Shown here piece after piece: positions 1 through 8,298 of a stretch of 50,919 bases of DNA (position 1 is its first letter; the number at the start of each line of letters is the position of its first letter). Source of the DNA: Acidobacteriota bacterium (lineage in GTDB: Bacteria; Acidobacteriota; Terriglobia; UBA7540). The DNA is taken from assembly GCA_021817045.1 (NCBI GenBank), contig JAKAWG010000032.1, positions 1 to 50,919 of the forward strand, given 5' to 3'. The notes under the pieces were generated by a model, which saw only the letters and a program-made list of their open reading frames with translations, did not search any database and was not told the DNA's origin. The position numbers and the translations under genes were made by a program.

Positions 1-161
1 GGGCGGTCCGGCTGGTCGAAAAAGTAAGCGGCGACCGCTTCCTTGACGTTCTGCCGCAGCTTTTCCCAGTTTTCGGCCTCAGTGAAAATGCTTTCCGTCA
101 AACATTCGGCTACAAAGCCTCCGTCGGACTCCTGTGTCACTTCGAATACAAGTTCCCTCAT
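1..161 (-). CDS. HicB-like antitoxin-type protein (5' part only)
   Basis: Reading leftward from an ATG at 161-159, the frame stays open to the window edge. It gives a short protein starting MRELVFEVTQESDGG and continuing through FVAECLTESIFTEAENW to VAAYFFDQPDRP. This fits the HicB-like partial RNase H fold (strand, polar turn, FVAxC strand, helix). Such proteins are usually about 70 to 130 residues and often pair with a HicA mRNA interferase, but many are orphans. The C-terminus and any partner lie outside the window. No strong Shine-Dalgarno sequence precedes the ATG. Antitoxin activity is not demonstrated by the sequence. Confidence 0.6.
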   Translation of the reverse strand, partial: MRELVFEVTQESDGGFVAECLTESIFTEAENWEKLRQNVKEAVAAYFFDQPDR

Positions 162-236
162 GGCCCTAATCGTACTCGACGGGGCCTTCCGAAACAAGGT
201 GACCACCCACTCTTCACTATCTACTATTCACTTCGT

Positions 237-1307
237 TTACGGGCAGCAAGCGCCGCGAGGGATCGGGTCGCCGTGAGGGCAGGTGCGGGGATGGTGAAGG
301 AACATGCAGATCTTCTCGGTTACGGCCGGAGTCCAAAGCGGCTCAAGTTTGAGGGCGTTTTCGTGCAGGTGGTCTTCATCGAGCGCGAAGGTTTCGTAAA
401 AAAGCCGCTCGGCGAGGCGATGGCGGCGGATGAGCTCATCGGAGCGCCGCTGGCCTTTGCCCGTGAATCCGATCTTGCCTTCTTCCAGGGTGATCGAACC
501 TTCCTGCGCCATGAGCAGGAACGTTGCTCGATTGGCGACGAATTCCGGCAGTTTCTCGGCGGGAACCAATCCGCTGCCCACGTCTTCCTGCTTTCGCCAG
601 ACAGCCTGTAACAGCTTGTCGGCCAGCGCATGCTCTTCGACGGCCACGGTCGAAATTTCCTCCGTCAGCCGGCCATGGTGCAGGCTCAGGCGCCGCTCGG
701 CCATTCGCCCAATCTCCGGATCATGCGTCACCATGAGGATGGTATGGCCCTCGCGGTGCAAGTCCGTGAGCAGGCTCATCACAATGGCCTCATTGACCTC
801 GTCCAGATTCCCGGTTGGCTCGTCGGCAAGGATCAGGTTGGGCTGATTGATGAGAGCGCGCGCCACGCAGACCCGCTGTTGCTCGCCGCCCGAAAGCTGC
901 GAGGGCAAATGATGCAGCCGGTCGCCTAATCCTACACGCCGCAGCGCTTCCGCCGCTTCGCGCTCTTCGGCGAGGCTGTGAAAATACTGCGCGAGCATCA
1001 CATTCTCAACCACAGTCAAATAGGGAACCAGGTGAAACTGCTGGAAGATGAAGCCCACCTTTTCGGCGCGAAACCGGGCCAGCTCGCCCGGCGGAAGCAG
1101 CGTGAGACCCTTGCCTTCGATAGAAACCTTTCCTTCGCTTGGTGAATCCAGGCAGCCAAGGATGTTAAGCAGCGTACTTTTGCCGGAGCCCGACGGTCCC
1201 ATCACGGCCACCCATTCGCCGCGCTCGATGGTGGCTGAAACGCTGCGAAGCGCATACAAGGACGGTCCGTATTGCTTCGTCAAATCCTGAATTTCAATAA
1301 ACGGCAC
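237..1307 (-). CDS. ABC transporter ATPase fused to a DtxR-like metal-sensor domain
   Basis: Residues 1-215 form a complete LolD/MacB-type ATPase: Walker A GPSGSGKST (37-45), Q-loop near 89-90, signature LSGGEQQR (138-145), Walker B LILADEP (158-164) and H-loop H195. The remaining 140 residues are not usual for this family. From about 228 they resemble an iron-dependent repressor (DtxR/IdeR): a winged-helix-like stretch, then RRHRLAERL (294-302), LHENALKLEP (314-323) and TCPHGDPIP (342-350). Equivalents of DtxR His79, Glu83, His98 and Glu105 are present (H296, E300, H315, E322), while Cys102 and His106 are replaced by L319 and P323. The protein ends GACCP. The start is GTG, 3 bases after the upstream permease stop. 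By context it energises the two FtsX-like permeases of the FTR1 operon; metal-dependent control of the ATPase is inference. Confidence 0.85.
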   Translation of the reverse strand: MPFIEIQDLTKQYGPSLYALRSVSATIERGEWVAVMGPSGSGKSTLLNILGCLDSPSEGKVSIEGKGLTLLPPGELARFRAEKVGFIFQQFHLVPYLTVVENVMLAQYFHSLAEEREAAEALRRVGLGDRLHHLPSQLSGGEQQRVCVARALINQPNLILADEPTGNLDEVNEAIVMSLLTDLHREGHTILMVTHDPEIGRMAERRLSLHHGRLTEEISTVAVEEHALADKLLQAVWRKQEDVGSGLVPAEKLPEFVANRATFLLMAQEGSITLEEGKIGFTGKGQRRSDELIRRHRLAERLFYETFALDEDHLHENALKLEPLWTPAVTEKICMFLHHPRTCPHGDPIPRGACCP

Positions 1308-1310
1308 GCC

Positions 1311-2537
1311 TCAAGCTCCCTTCAGTGCGATGGCCGGCTGAATACGCCTCACAATTCGCGCCGGCGCGACCGTCGCGAGGACGGCAAGCACGGTCGTTCC
1401 AGCAATAATCGCCGGAAACACCCACCAACTCGGCGCCAGCGCCACGGCGAATAAGCGCAATGCCAGTTCGCGCGCCGCCAGCGCGCCGGCGAAAAACCCG
1501 AGCAGCCCTCCGGCGAACCCTTGCACCGCGCCCTCCGCGAGGAACAGTTGCACCAGCGTGTGATCGTCCGCCCCGAGCGCCTTCATCACTGCGACGTCCT
1601 TGCGCCGCTCGAGCACGAGAGCCGTCATCGTGGCCGCGACACACAGCGCGATGATGACCAGGATTAAGCTTGCCAGCGCCATCGTTAGCCGGCTAACCGT
1701 GCCCAGCACCTTGCCCTCGGAATACACAATCTGCCGCACTGGCCGCGCTTCAGCGCCTGGGAAAAGGCGGTCGATCCGGCGGATCGTTCCTTCAATCTGC
1801 TTAGCCCCTCCCGGCGCGTGTACCTCAACCACGCTCACTTTTCCGCCAGCGATTGCCTGGCGTTGCAACGCTTCGAGCGGGACAAAAACCTGGTGATCTT
1901 GCGAGGAGCCGGTCGTGACGATGGCGGCGATTTTGAACGTCATCCCTCCTGCCGACTGCCCGGACGAAGTGCGAACCGGGGCGAGCTCGATTGCGCCACC
2001 CATATGCGCGCCAAGCTCCGCCGCCAGCCCGCTGCCGACTGCACAAGCGCCAGATAAGCGCGCTTCCTGGCCCGGCGCCCGCCGCAAACGCCACCCTGGA
2101 TTCATTCGCCAAAGCGCGCGCAAATCGGCGCCTGCCACTACAGCTTCCCCGCCATCGGGCATACGCGGATCGGGCGGTACGGCTGTCACCCGCATCACCG
2201 CGTAAAGCACCGGGACCGCTGAAAAACCAGGGCGTGAAGATGAGATCTCCGCGAGCCGGCCGGAGTCCGGACCCTGCATCAAACCGGGAAGGTCACGCTG
2301 CCCGGCACGGCCCGAGCGCGGAGCCACGATCACATTCGGCCCGAAGGCGCGAAAGGATTCCGTCATCTTTCGCTGCACGCCGCCGTAAAGGTTCAACAGC
2401 ATCGAACAGACCGCCGCACCGGTGGCCAGCACGCCCACGCAAAGCGCCGTCTGCGGTCGCTTCACTTGAAGCGAGCGCAGCAGCAGCCGCCAGAAGAGGG
2501 AGCGAGAAGCTGGCCGCTTTGTCGAGTTTGAAACCAC
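1311..2537 (-). CDS. FtsX/MacB-family ABC permease
   Basis: A 408-residue permease with one N-terminal membrane segment (about 25-50, LCVGVLATGAAVCSMLLNLY), a large extracytoplasmic MacB-core-like domain (about 50-270) and three C-terminal helices, the FtsX layout. The stretch between the last helices contains VLERRKDVAVMKALGADD, the conserved FtsX loop that contacts the ATPase. It lies between a second permease and the ATPase in one transcription unit, so the two permeases probably form a heterodimer. In the comparable Campylobacter Cj1658-1663 locus such genes sit beside FTR1 and P19 iron-uptake genes. An iron-related role is inferred from context. MacB-like proteins may act as mechanotransmission machines and need not move substrate through the membrane. 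Confidence 0.85.
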   Translation of the reverse strand: MVSNSTKRPASRSLFWRLLLRSLQVKRPQTALCVGVLATGAAVCSMLLNLYGGVQRKMTESFRAFGPNVIVAPRSGRAGQRDLPGLMQGPDSGRLAEISSSRPGFSAVPVLYAVMRVTAVPPDPRMPDGGEAVVAGADLRALWRMNPGWRLRRAPGQEARLSGACAVGSGLAAELGAHMGGAIELAPVRTSSGQSAGGMTFKIAAIVTTGSSQDHQVFVPLEALQRQAIAGGKVSVVEVHAPGGAKQIEGTIRRIDRLFPGAEARPVRQIVYSEGKVLGTVSRLTMALASLILVIIALCVAATMTALVLERRKDVAVMKALGADDHTLVQLFLAEGAVQGFAGGLLGFFAGALAARELALRLFAVALAPSWWVFPAIIAGTTVLAVLATVAPARIVRRIQPAIALKGA

Positions 2538-2621
2538 GGGAAAATAGTGAATGGTTACTTACGAATTAAAGCAGGCCCAAGCCGCTCTGAGTTCTGCGTT
2601 CCGTAATTCACCGCTCCTTTA

Positions 2622-3887
2622 CTATTCGTTCCTCAGCGCCAGCGCGGCAGGCATCTTGAGCGCGCGCGCCAGCGGAACGGCGCTGCCGATCAACGTCACC
2701 AAAAGCGCAAGCGCCAGCGCGCCCGGCAGAATCACCCAATGAACGCTCACCGCCGCGCCGAATACCTCGCGTGCCAGGCGCACGGCGAGCGCCGAACCTA
2801 GGGCGTAACCGGCCACTCCTCCCGCCAAGCCCACCGCAGAAGATTCGGTCAGAAAAATCATGGCCACGCGTGCGTCGCTCGCCCCCAGCGCCTTGAGCAG
2901 GCCGATTTCCGTGCGCCGCTCGAGCACGTTCGCCAGCATCATGGAAGCTACCGCCAAGGCTGCTGTCAAAAGCGCCGCTCCCGCCAGCAGCTCCATCAGC
3001 GCGTCCACGCGATTCATGATCCGTCCCTCGGTCTCCGTAACCCGGTAGACCGGTCTTGCCGACGAGCCGGGAATTGCTTCCTGAATCTCGTAAGCGACCG
3101 TGCTCGCATAATTTGAGCAGCTCCAGCGCTCGTACTCTTTCGGCGTCATTCTGGTAACGGGCGTTCGCGCCAACGAGTCAGTGGGCTTCGTCAGCGCGCT
3201 CACCTCAACGCGCCGCACTTTGCCGGCAAGTCCCGCCAGTTTCTGCACGGCGGCAAGCGGAGCGAAAACTTCGCTGTCCTCGGTGCCGCCCGCTTCTAGC
3301 ACGCCGCGAACTAGCCATTCCACCGGTGCTGCGCCGCGCACTTCAATGCTCAGTTTGCCGCCCGGCTTAAGCCCGAGCACGCGCGCCAACTGCGATCCGA
3401 CGAGGCACACGGCTCGTTCCCCAGAAGCCGGCCACGCACCTTCCACTTTCCAGGCGGGATGAAGAAGGCGAATGCCGGTAACAAACGTCTGAGAAGGTCC
3501 AAGCCTGTGGCCGAACCACGTCCCGATCAGCACAAAGCGGCGGCCGTTTGCGCGCGCCGGCGTGTAAACGAAGGGAGCGAAAGCCACAATGCTGTTACGC
3601 CAGAATATCTGCCTGATGTTGGCCAGGTCTGGTTCGCGCAAGTAAGCGCCCGTACCCGCCGGACGAAAATCAACCCCGCCCACCGACACTGGAAAGCCGT
3701 CTGCCGCCGGCGTCACCACGATATTCGCGCCGACCGAGCGTAACTCGCGGTTTACCTTGTCTCCAACGTCCACTGACATCGTGGCCACCGTGGTTGCCAC
3801 GGCGATGCCCAGGCACACCGCGGCCAGGCTCAGCAGCTTGCGCCGGCGTCGGCGCAGGAGGGATTCACCCACAATGCGGCGGATCAT
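2622..3887 (-). CDS. FtsX/MacB-family ABC permease
   Basis: A 421-residue paralogue of the downstream permease with the same layout: N-terminal helix (KLLSLAAVCLGIAVATTVAT), periplasmic MacB-like core, and three C-terminal helices flanking VLERRTEIGLLKALGASD. The ATG overlaps the FTR1 stop in an ATGA arrangement at 3884-3887, so translation is probably coupled. An 84-nt spacer separates it from the next permease. The core contains the pair C281/C-N-Y around the segment KEYERWSCSNYASTV; I cannot tell whether this cysteine matters. Substrate is inferred to be iron-related from the adjoining FTR1 gene. Confidence 0.85.
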   Translation of the reverse strand: MIRRIVGESLLRRRRRKLLSLAAVCLGIAVATTVATMSVDVGDKVNRELRSVGANIVVTPAADGFPVSVGGVDFRPAGTGAYLREPDLANIRQIFWRNSIVAFAPFVYTPARANGRRFVLIGTWFGHRLGPSQTFVTGIRLLHPAWKVEGAWPASGERAVCLVGSQLARVLGLKPGGKLSIEVRGAAPVEWLVRGVLEAGGTEDSEVFAPLAAVQKLAGLAGKVRRVEVSALTKPTDSLARTPVTRMTPKEYERWSCSNYASTVAYEIQEAIPGSSARPVYRVTETEGRIMNRVDALMELLAGAALLTAALAVASMMLANVLERRTEIGLLKALGASDARVAMIFLTESSAVGLAGGVAGYALGSALAVRLAREVFGAAVSVHWVILPGALALALLVTLIGSAVPLARALKMPAALALRNE

Positions 3888-5155
3888 CGAAAAACCTTGA
3901 CGGCAGCCACGAGCGCGCTCTTCGGGATCACAATGGCGCCCCCGGAAGAAGACCGGCTGAAGGCAATGGCGATCGGGTTACATCCGCCTCGCTGGCCGAT
4001 GGTGGGCACGTAAATGGCGGCCGCGCAGTTGCGGCAAATCACGTTGCGGCCGTTTTGATAATAGCCTTCCGTCCCGCAGATCGGGCAGGCGTCAAGCGCC
4101 ACGTGGACCTTGTTGGAACCATCCATAATGGCGATGAGGCGAACCGGCACGCCGCCTACATCCACAACGTAGTGGTGCAGTTTGTAATCCTTCAGCTCCG
4201 CCGCCGGAATCCTGGCCCCGCCCGCAACCAGCTCCAACGGCTCAGGCGGAGTCACCGCCTGCGCCACGCGTGAGTCAATGAAGTCCGCGGCAATCAGCAC
4301 GATGATCAGCAGGCTGAAGGCCGCTGCCGCCTTCTTCCAGAAAGCCTCGCGCCGCGCTTCGGCGATCGCCTTCCGCCGTTCGGGCGCGGATAACTCCGCG
4401 ATCTCAGATTCGGTCTGCACTCGGCCCTGAATGCGTTGGGCGAGAACCATGAAAAGACACAACGCGATGATGACAACGAAGAAGAATGCCTCGTTATTAA
4501 CGATGGGGCCGACTAGGGCCATCTCCCGGCGGCTGGCTGGCAGGATTTCGGCTTCGGAAAGCTCGTGGACGCCGGAAATCAGAAGCTGCACGGCGACCGC
4601 CAGCAGTACCACCGTTGTGACGTTGAAGAACTTGCGCAGGTTCACCTTCAAGCTCCCCTTAAAAAACGCCACTCCCAAACCCACCGCAAGGGCGAGCCCG
4701 ACGATGCCTCCGAGGAAATTCATCAGCGCGGTTGTGTTCAGCGAGACCGCGGCCAGAAATAGCACCGTCTCAGCCCCCTCGCGGAAGACCATGACAAAGA
4801 CAAAGAAGAAGATTCCCCATCCGGCCCGGCTCTCTGATGCTTCCGAAAGGGTCGCCAGCTTCTGCTCAATTTCGCGCCGCATGTGCTTGGCTGTTTTGTA
4901 CATCCAGACCACAACCGAAGCTACAAACACTGCTCCCACGAGCATCAGCCAGCCCTCGTAAGCGTCTTCGGTGACGCGCAGCAAGCTGACGAAGTATCCG
5001 GCCACGCAGCTTGCCGCCACCGCCGCAGCCAAGCCCCAGTAAACGAAACTCATTAGTTGGGTTCGGCCGGTCTTTCGAAGATAGCCTGCGACAATGCCGA
5101 CGATGAGGGCCGCTTCAACGCCCTCTCGGAGAGTAATGACCAGGGATTGAAACAT
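3884..5155 (-). CDS. FTR1-family iron permease fused to DUF2318 (Fe-S type) domain
   Basis: A 423-residue membrane protein. The N-terminal two thirds has about seven hydrophobic segments with the two FTR1 signature motifs, REGVE (10-14) and REGAE (125-129), whose glutamates bind iron in yeast Ftr1p and bacterial EfeU/FetM. After a further membrane helix (about 275-295), the C-terminal domain has CPIC (357-360), CRNC (374-377) and IGQRGGCNPI with C392. This cysteine pattern is that of DUF2318, which in Campylobacter is a separate membrane protein (Cj1660) beside FTR1 and P19. Here both are one polypeptide. It is first in the operon and overlaps the next permease by 4 bases. No P19-like gene lies in the window. 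Confidence 0.88.
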   Translation of the reverse strand: MFQSLVITLREGVEAALIVGIVAGYLRKTGRTQLMSFVYWGLAAAVAASCVAGYFVSLLRVTEDAYEGWLMLVGAVFVASVVVWMYKTAKHMRREIEQKLATLSEASESRAGWGIFFFVFVMVFREGAETVLFLAAVSLNTTALMNFLGGIVGLALAVGLGVAFFKGSLKVNLRKFFNVTTVVLLAVAVQLLISGVHELSEAEILPASRREMALVGPIVNNEAFFFVVIIALCLFMVLAQRIQGRVQTESEIAELSAPERRKAIAEARREAFWKKAAAAFSLLIIVLIAADFIDSRVAQAVTPPEPLELVAGGARIPAAELKDYKLHHYVVDVGGVPVRLIAIMDGSNKVHVALDACPICGTEGYYQNGRNVICRNCAAAIYVPTIGQRGGCNPIAIAFSRSSSGGAIVIPKSALVAAVKVFR

Positions 5156-5558
5156 ATCGGATTCTTAGACGGATTCCCCCAGTGCAGGGCCAATCACACG
5201 CCTATTAAAGCATGTTATGGTGCACGCGCTTGACCTGTCAAACCACCCGTACTGATGGCGTTCCCTCGCCTTGAGCCGCCGGGATAATTTTGCTCTTGCG
5301 CCACCAGACTGCGGAACAGGTGAGCACTGGTCTCGAACGCCGACAGTTGCGCGAACCAAGGAGTTGACATCTAATAGTACGTGGAGGGCTCGAAAGGTGT
5401 GTGTTGGGCACCGTGGTCGACCTCCCGAGATGACCCGTTCATTTGTTCATTGACTGAACATTGATCGACCGATGAATCAATGGTCCGGCAACCCAGAATC
5501 AATCTTCCCTACAGTTTTTGAACAGGCGATGACGCACCCATCCCGTCAGGGGGAACGA
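5156..5558. other. Divergent intergenic region
   Basis: Between the leftward FTR1 operon and the rightward secreted-protein gene. Apart from the candidate FTR1 promoter I see no convincing gene. Short open frames here lack coding features. An ATG at 5472 is in frame with the downstream gene, but the better ribosome-binding site is at 5559. Confidence 0.5.
5214..5241 (-). promoter_or_regulatory. Candidate promoter for the FTR1 operon
   Basis: On the minus strand, TTGACA (5241-5236) is followed after 16 bases by CATAAC (5219-5214), about 60 bases upstream of the FTR1 ATG. The -35 box lies inside a palindrome, TTGACCTGTCAA at 5230-5241, which could be an operator half of the kind used by metal-responsive regulators. 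The -10 is weak. Confidence 0.35.
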
Positions 5559-8051
5559 ATGAAGAATTCGGATTTGGGCCGAGTGCCCCGGCTAGGACTG
5601 GTCGCAGCCTTCTTGCTTCTCTTTCTGGCGGTGGCACCGATGTGGTCGCTTGAACCCGTTGTGTGTGTGGGAAATACAACTCCCCTCGGCGCTTTTAATC
5701 TTCAAGTCGCTCCTCCCAAAGGCGGTCCTCCGCTACCCATTGGCACGCTCAACCGGATTCAGGCTCACGATAAGCTGCTTTACACGCCCGCTAACCTGCC
5801 ACCGGAATACAAGAATAAGGCAAAGGTTGCGATCATCGTTGTGCCGGCAGATGGAGGCGCCAAATCGCTCGGGCTTGTGCTGAAGCAGCATCCGGCCAAT
5901 CAAGCCGCGCAGTGGACGGTGCCTGTCGATGCCTCGATTGTCGGCCTGGTCTTCGGCCCGCACGGCTTTGACCAGAAGAAGGTTGAGAGCCTTGTCCTGA
6001 AGAATCCGGACTTGCTGGTGGAACTGGCTCATTACAGCCGGCAAACCAACATGGTGAACGCGTTGGTGCAGACGATTTCCCAGTACGAGCAATCCGCGCC
6101 TGGCAGCGAGGACTTAAGCGCGGCTCTTGAGGGGTTTTCGTCACGCTATAATGTGATGCTTCCCACTCTGGCCCCGGGTATGGCGACTTCCCAACAAGCG
6201 ACTGTGCTCCTTCAGTCGATGGTGCCGTCGCTCTCGAGTTACGATCCGCGTCTCTCAGGAAAAGCGGCGGCGCTTCAACAATCCACCAGCCTGGCTACCA
6301 CGCTGGGGATGGTGTTTTATGGAACGCCCGTAGGCCTGGCGGCGGGCGGCGCGGCGTTGGTACAAAATCTGGCCACCGCTGCCTTCCCAGGAACTGCTTT
6401 CCGCGCCGCTTTCACTGAAGCCGCCGGAGGCAACCTGAAAATGTGTACGCCCAACCAGCCGCCGACTCCGCGCAAGCGGCTCGCCTACCTTTGGATGCTG
6501 AAGGTTCCCGGAGCCAGGCCGCCAGAGGGATCGGTGGTTGGGACGCCCAGTATCGCGCTCGGCTCGGTTTCGCCCATTAAAGTAACTGCCGCCACCCAAG
6601 AGCAGTTAGGCTTGCTCAACCGGGCCCGCTCCTGGCAGCTCATTTCCGGCCACGATAAAGTGACGATTCCCGTTGAAGTCAAGAACGGGAAAGCGACCGA
6701 TACTCTTTCGCTCGACCTGACCCACGCGAAGCTTGCTCCCGGCTCCTATCACTTGGCTGGGCTTTGGGATTGGCATTGGTTCAAGTTGGACGGCCAGATC
6801 GCCCTGCACCCTTACGCCGATTTCTCCCGCGCCCGGCTCACTTCGGATTCCGCAGATAAGTTGATGGCGGGCTCGGGCCCCCTCGTCGCGCAACTGACGG
6901 GCGCCGACTTCGAGTTTGTCAAACGGGTGGCGATCCGCACGCCTGGTGATGACCCATTTACCGAGCCTCAGAAGGTTCCCTTTACGCTTACCAAAGGACT
7001 GGATGGAGGCATCCAGCCGAGCATGACGCTCGAGTTAAACCCCGAGCATTGGCAGCCAGGACCTTACTCGCTTCTGCTCACTCAGACTAACGGCAAGACT
7101 CAAACCGTTCCTGTGACCGTCCATCCGCCAAACCCGGTGGTCAGCAATCTGCCATTGCGCGCAAACCTGGGTGAGACAGATCAAACAATCGTCCTTGAAG
7201 GAACCAACCTCGACCTGATTCAATCCCTCACGAGCCCCGGAACGACGTGGGCACTGGCTCCGCCTTCGCTGGGAGCCCAGGCCTCTTCCGAGCGTATCGC
7301 CACGGTGCGGTTGCAGCCGGGAGTTCACGCCGGGCAGGTGCTCGACGCGCAGATGAAGATTGCAGGCATCGACCAGCCCGTCGACATTCCACAGTTCCTC
7401 CACGTCGTCGGGCCGCGGCCAAAGATTTTTAGCGTCAAGGAATCGTTTGGCCGCCAAAACAGCGTGGAACTCGATCCAGGTGAAATTCCCGCAGGGAATG
7501 CGGCCAGTTTTGCGATTCGCACAGCGAACGTGGGCGCGCGCCCGGTGCTGGCTCTTGGCTGCAAGGATAGCGCCGACACGTTGCAAGCGCTGCGTCTACA
7601 ACCAGGAAGCGATAGTGACGGCGCCCAGCTCGATTACGCCGGCAGCGGGACGCTCTTCCTCTCGCTCGATCCCGGCACGGTTGGACGCTCCGGCTGCGTT
7701 CTTACCGCTCAGCTCATCAATCCCAATACGGGCTCGTCCGATCCTTACGCGCTGGGCCGCGTCGTCCGCCTGCCGCGCATCGATAAATTTTCGATCAGTG
7801 ATCAGAAAGCTGGCCCGTCCCTTTATGAGGGCACGCTGACCGGCCAGGATCTGCAGACCATCGAGAAAACCGGCTGGAACTCGCAAACCGGCTACCCGAT
7901 CGAAGGTATTCCCACACCCTTGCCCGGAAATCCACAGGAGCAAACGCTGGAAATCGCTCTTCCCTGGCCTCCCCCGGCTCCGCACGCCCCGGTTTACGTC
8001 TGGGTGCGCGGCGAAAAGCAGGGCCGAAAAACCACGGCAAAATATTACTGA
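5559..8051 (+). CDS. Large secreted protein of unknown function
   Basis: I do not recognise this 830-residue protein. The chosen ATG is preceded by GGGGGAACGA, a good Shine-Dalgarno sequence, and is directly followed by a signal peptide (MKNSDLGRVPRLG, a hydrophobic core LVAAFLLLFLAVAPMW, then LEP). An in-frame ATG at 5472 would bury that signal behind 29 polar residues. The mature part is rich in Pro, Thr, Gly and beta-strand-like segments. It has several Ig/IPT-like stretches, for example VVSNLPLRANLGETDQ followed by a GTNLDL turn. A possible helical block lies near 190-300. There is no lipobox, LPXTG or PEP-CTERM tail. It appears monocistronic. A cell-surface or periplasmic binding/structural role is a guess. 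Confidence 0.75.
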   Translation: MKNSDLGRVPRLGLVAAFLLLFLAVAPMWSLEPVVCVGNTTPLGAFNLQVAPPKGGPPLPIGTLNRIQAHDKLLYTPANLPPEYKNKAKVAIIVVPADGGAKSLGLVLKQHPANQAAQWTVPVDASIVGLVFGPHGFDQKKVESLVLKNPDLLVELAHYSRQTNMVNALVQTISQYEQSAPGSEDLSAALEGFSSRYNVMLPTLAPGMATSQQATVLLQSMVPSLSSYDPRLSGKAAALQQSTSLATTLGMVFYGTPVGLAAGGAALVQNLATAAFPGTAFRAAFTEAAGGNLKMCTPNQPPTPRKRLAYLWMLKVPGARPPEGSVVGTPSIALGSVSPIKVTAATQEQLGLLNRARSWQLISGHDKVTIPVEVKNGKATDTLSLDLTHAKLAPGSYHLAGLWDWHWFKLDGQIALHPYADFSRARLTSDSADKLMAGSGPLVAQLTGADFEFVKRVAIRTPGDDPFTEPQKVPFTLTKGLDGGIQPSMTLELNPEHWQPGPYSLLLTQTNGKTQTVPVTVHPPNPVVSNLPLRANLGETDQTIVLEGTNLDLIQSLTSPGTTWALAPPSLGAQASSERIATVRLQPGVHAGQVLDAQMKIAGIDQPVDIPQFLHVVGPRPKIFSVKESFGRQNSVELDPGEIPAGNAASFAIRTANVGARPVLALGCKDSADTLQALRLQPGSDSDGAQLDYAGSGTLFLSLDPGTVGRSGCVLTAQLINPNTGSSDPYALGRVVRLPRIDKFSISDQKAGPSLYEGTLTGQDLQTIEKTGWNSQTGYPIEGIPTPLPGNPQEQTLEIALPWPPPAPHAPVYVWVRGEKQGRKTTAKYY

Positions 8052-8197
8052 TGTCTAGCCCAGGCGTGTACATTTAGCCGTTCGCGGTTCCCGCCCGCGC
8101 CAAACCCTGCCACTGCATCGAAACCCTCGGAAGCTTGCTTAGGGCGAGCTAATCACCGAGAACAGCGGCTCAAAAATTTGAGGATAATGTAAAAAAT

Positions 8198-8216
8198 ATT
8201 TTCATCTTATGAAAAT
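8198..8216. promoter_or_regulatory. AT-rich palindrome, possible operator
   Basis: ATTTTCATCTTATGAAAAT has perfect 8-base arms around a 3-base centre, in an AT-rich stretch unlike the surrounding DNA. It lies just upstream of a good -35 box. Its position fits a transcription-factor site for the (now decayed) downstream gene. Confidence 0.4.
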
Positions 8217-8220
8217 GTAC

Positions 8221-8249
8221 TTGACATTTCCATCCTCTGGCGATACCCT
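8221..8249 (+). promoter_or_regulatory. Candidate sigma-70-type promoter
   Basis: A consensus TTGACA (8221-8226) is separated by 17 bases from TACCCT (8244-8249). It lies about 50 bases upstream of the ATG at 8299, which has a GGGAGGGG ribosome-binding site (8289-8296). The -35 is perfect and the -10 is poor. Confidence 0.45.
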
Positions 8250-8298
8250 TCGTTCCATAACATGTTAGTTAACGACCAAAGTCGAACTGGGAGGGGAA

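Noticed and set aside
5271..5453. Short plus-strand frame upstream of the secreted protein
   Set aside because: No ribosome-binding site, no domain, and overlaps the presumed control region.
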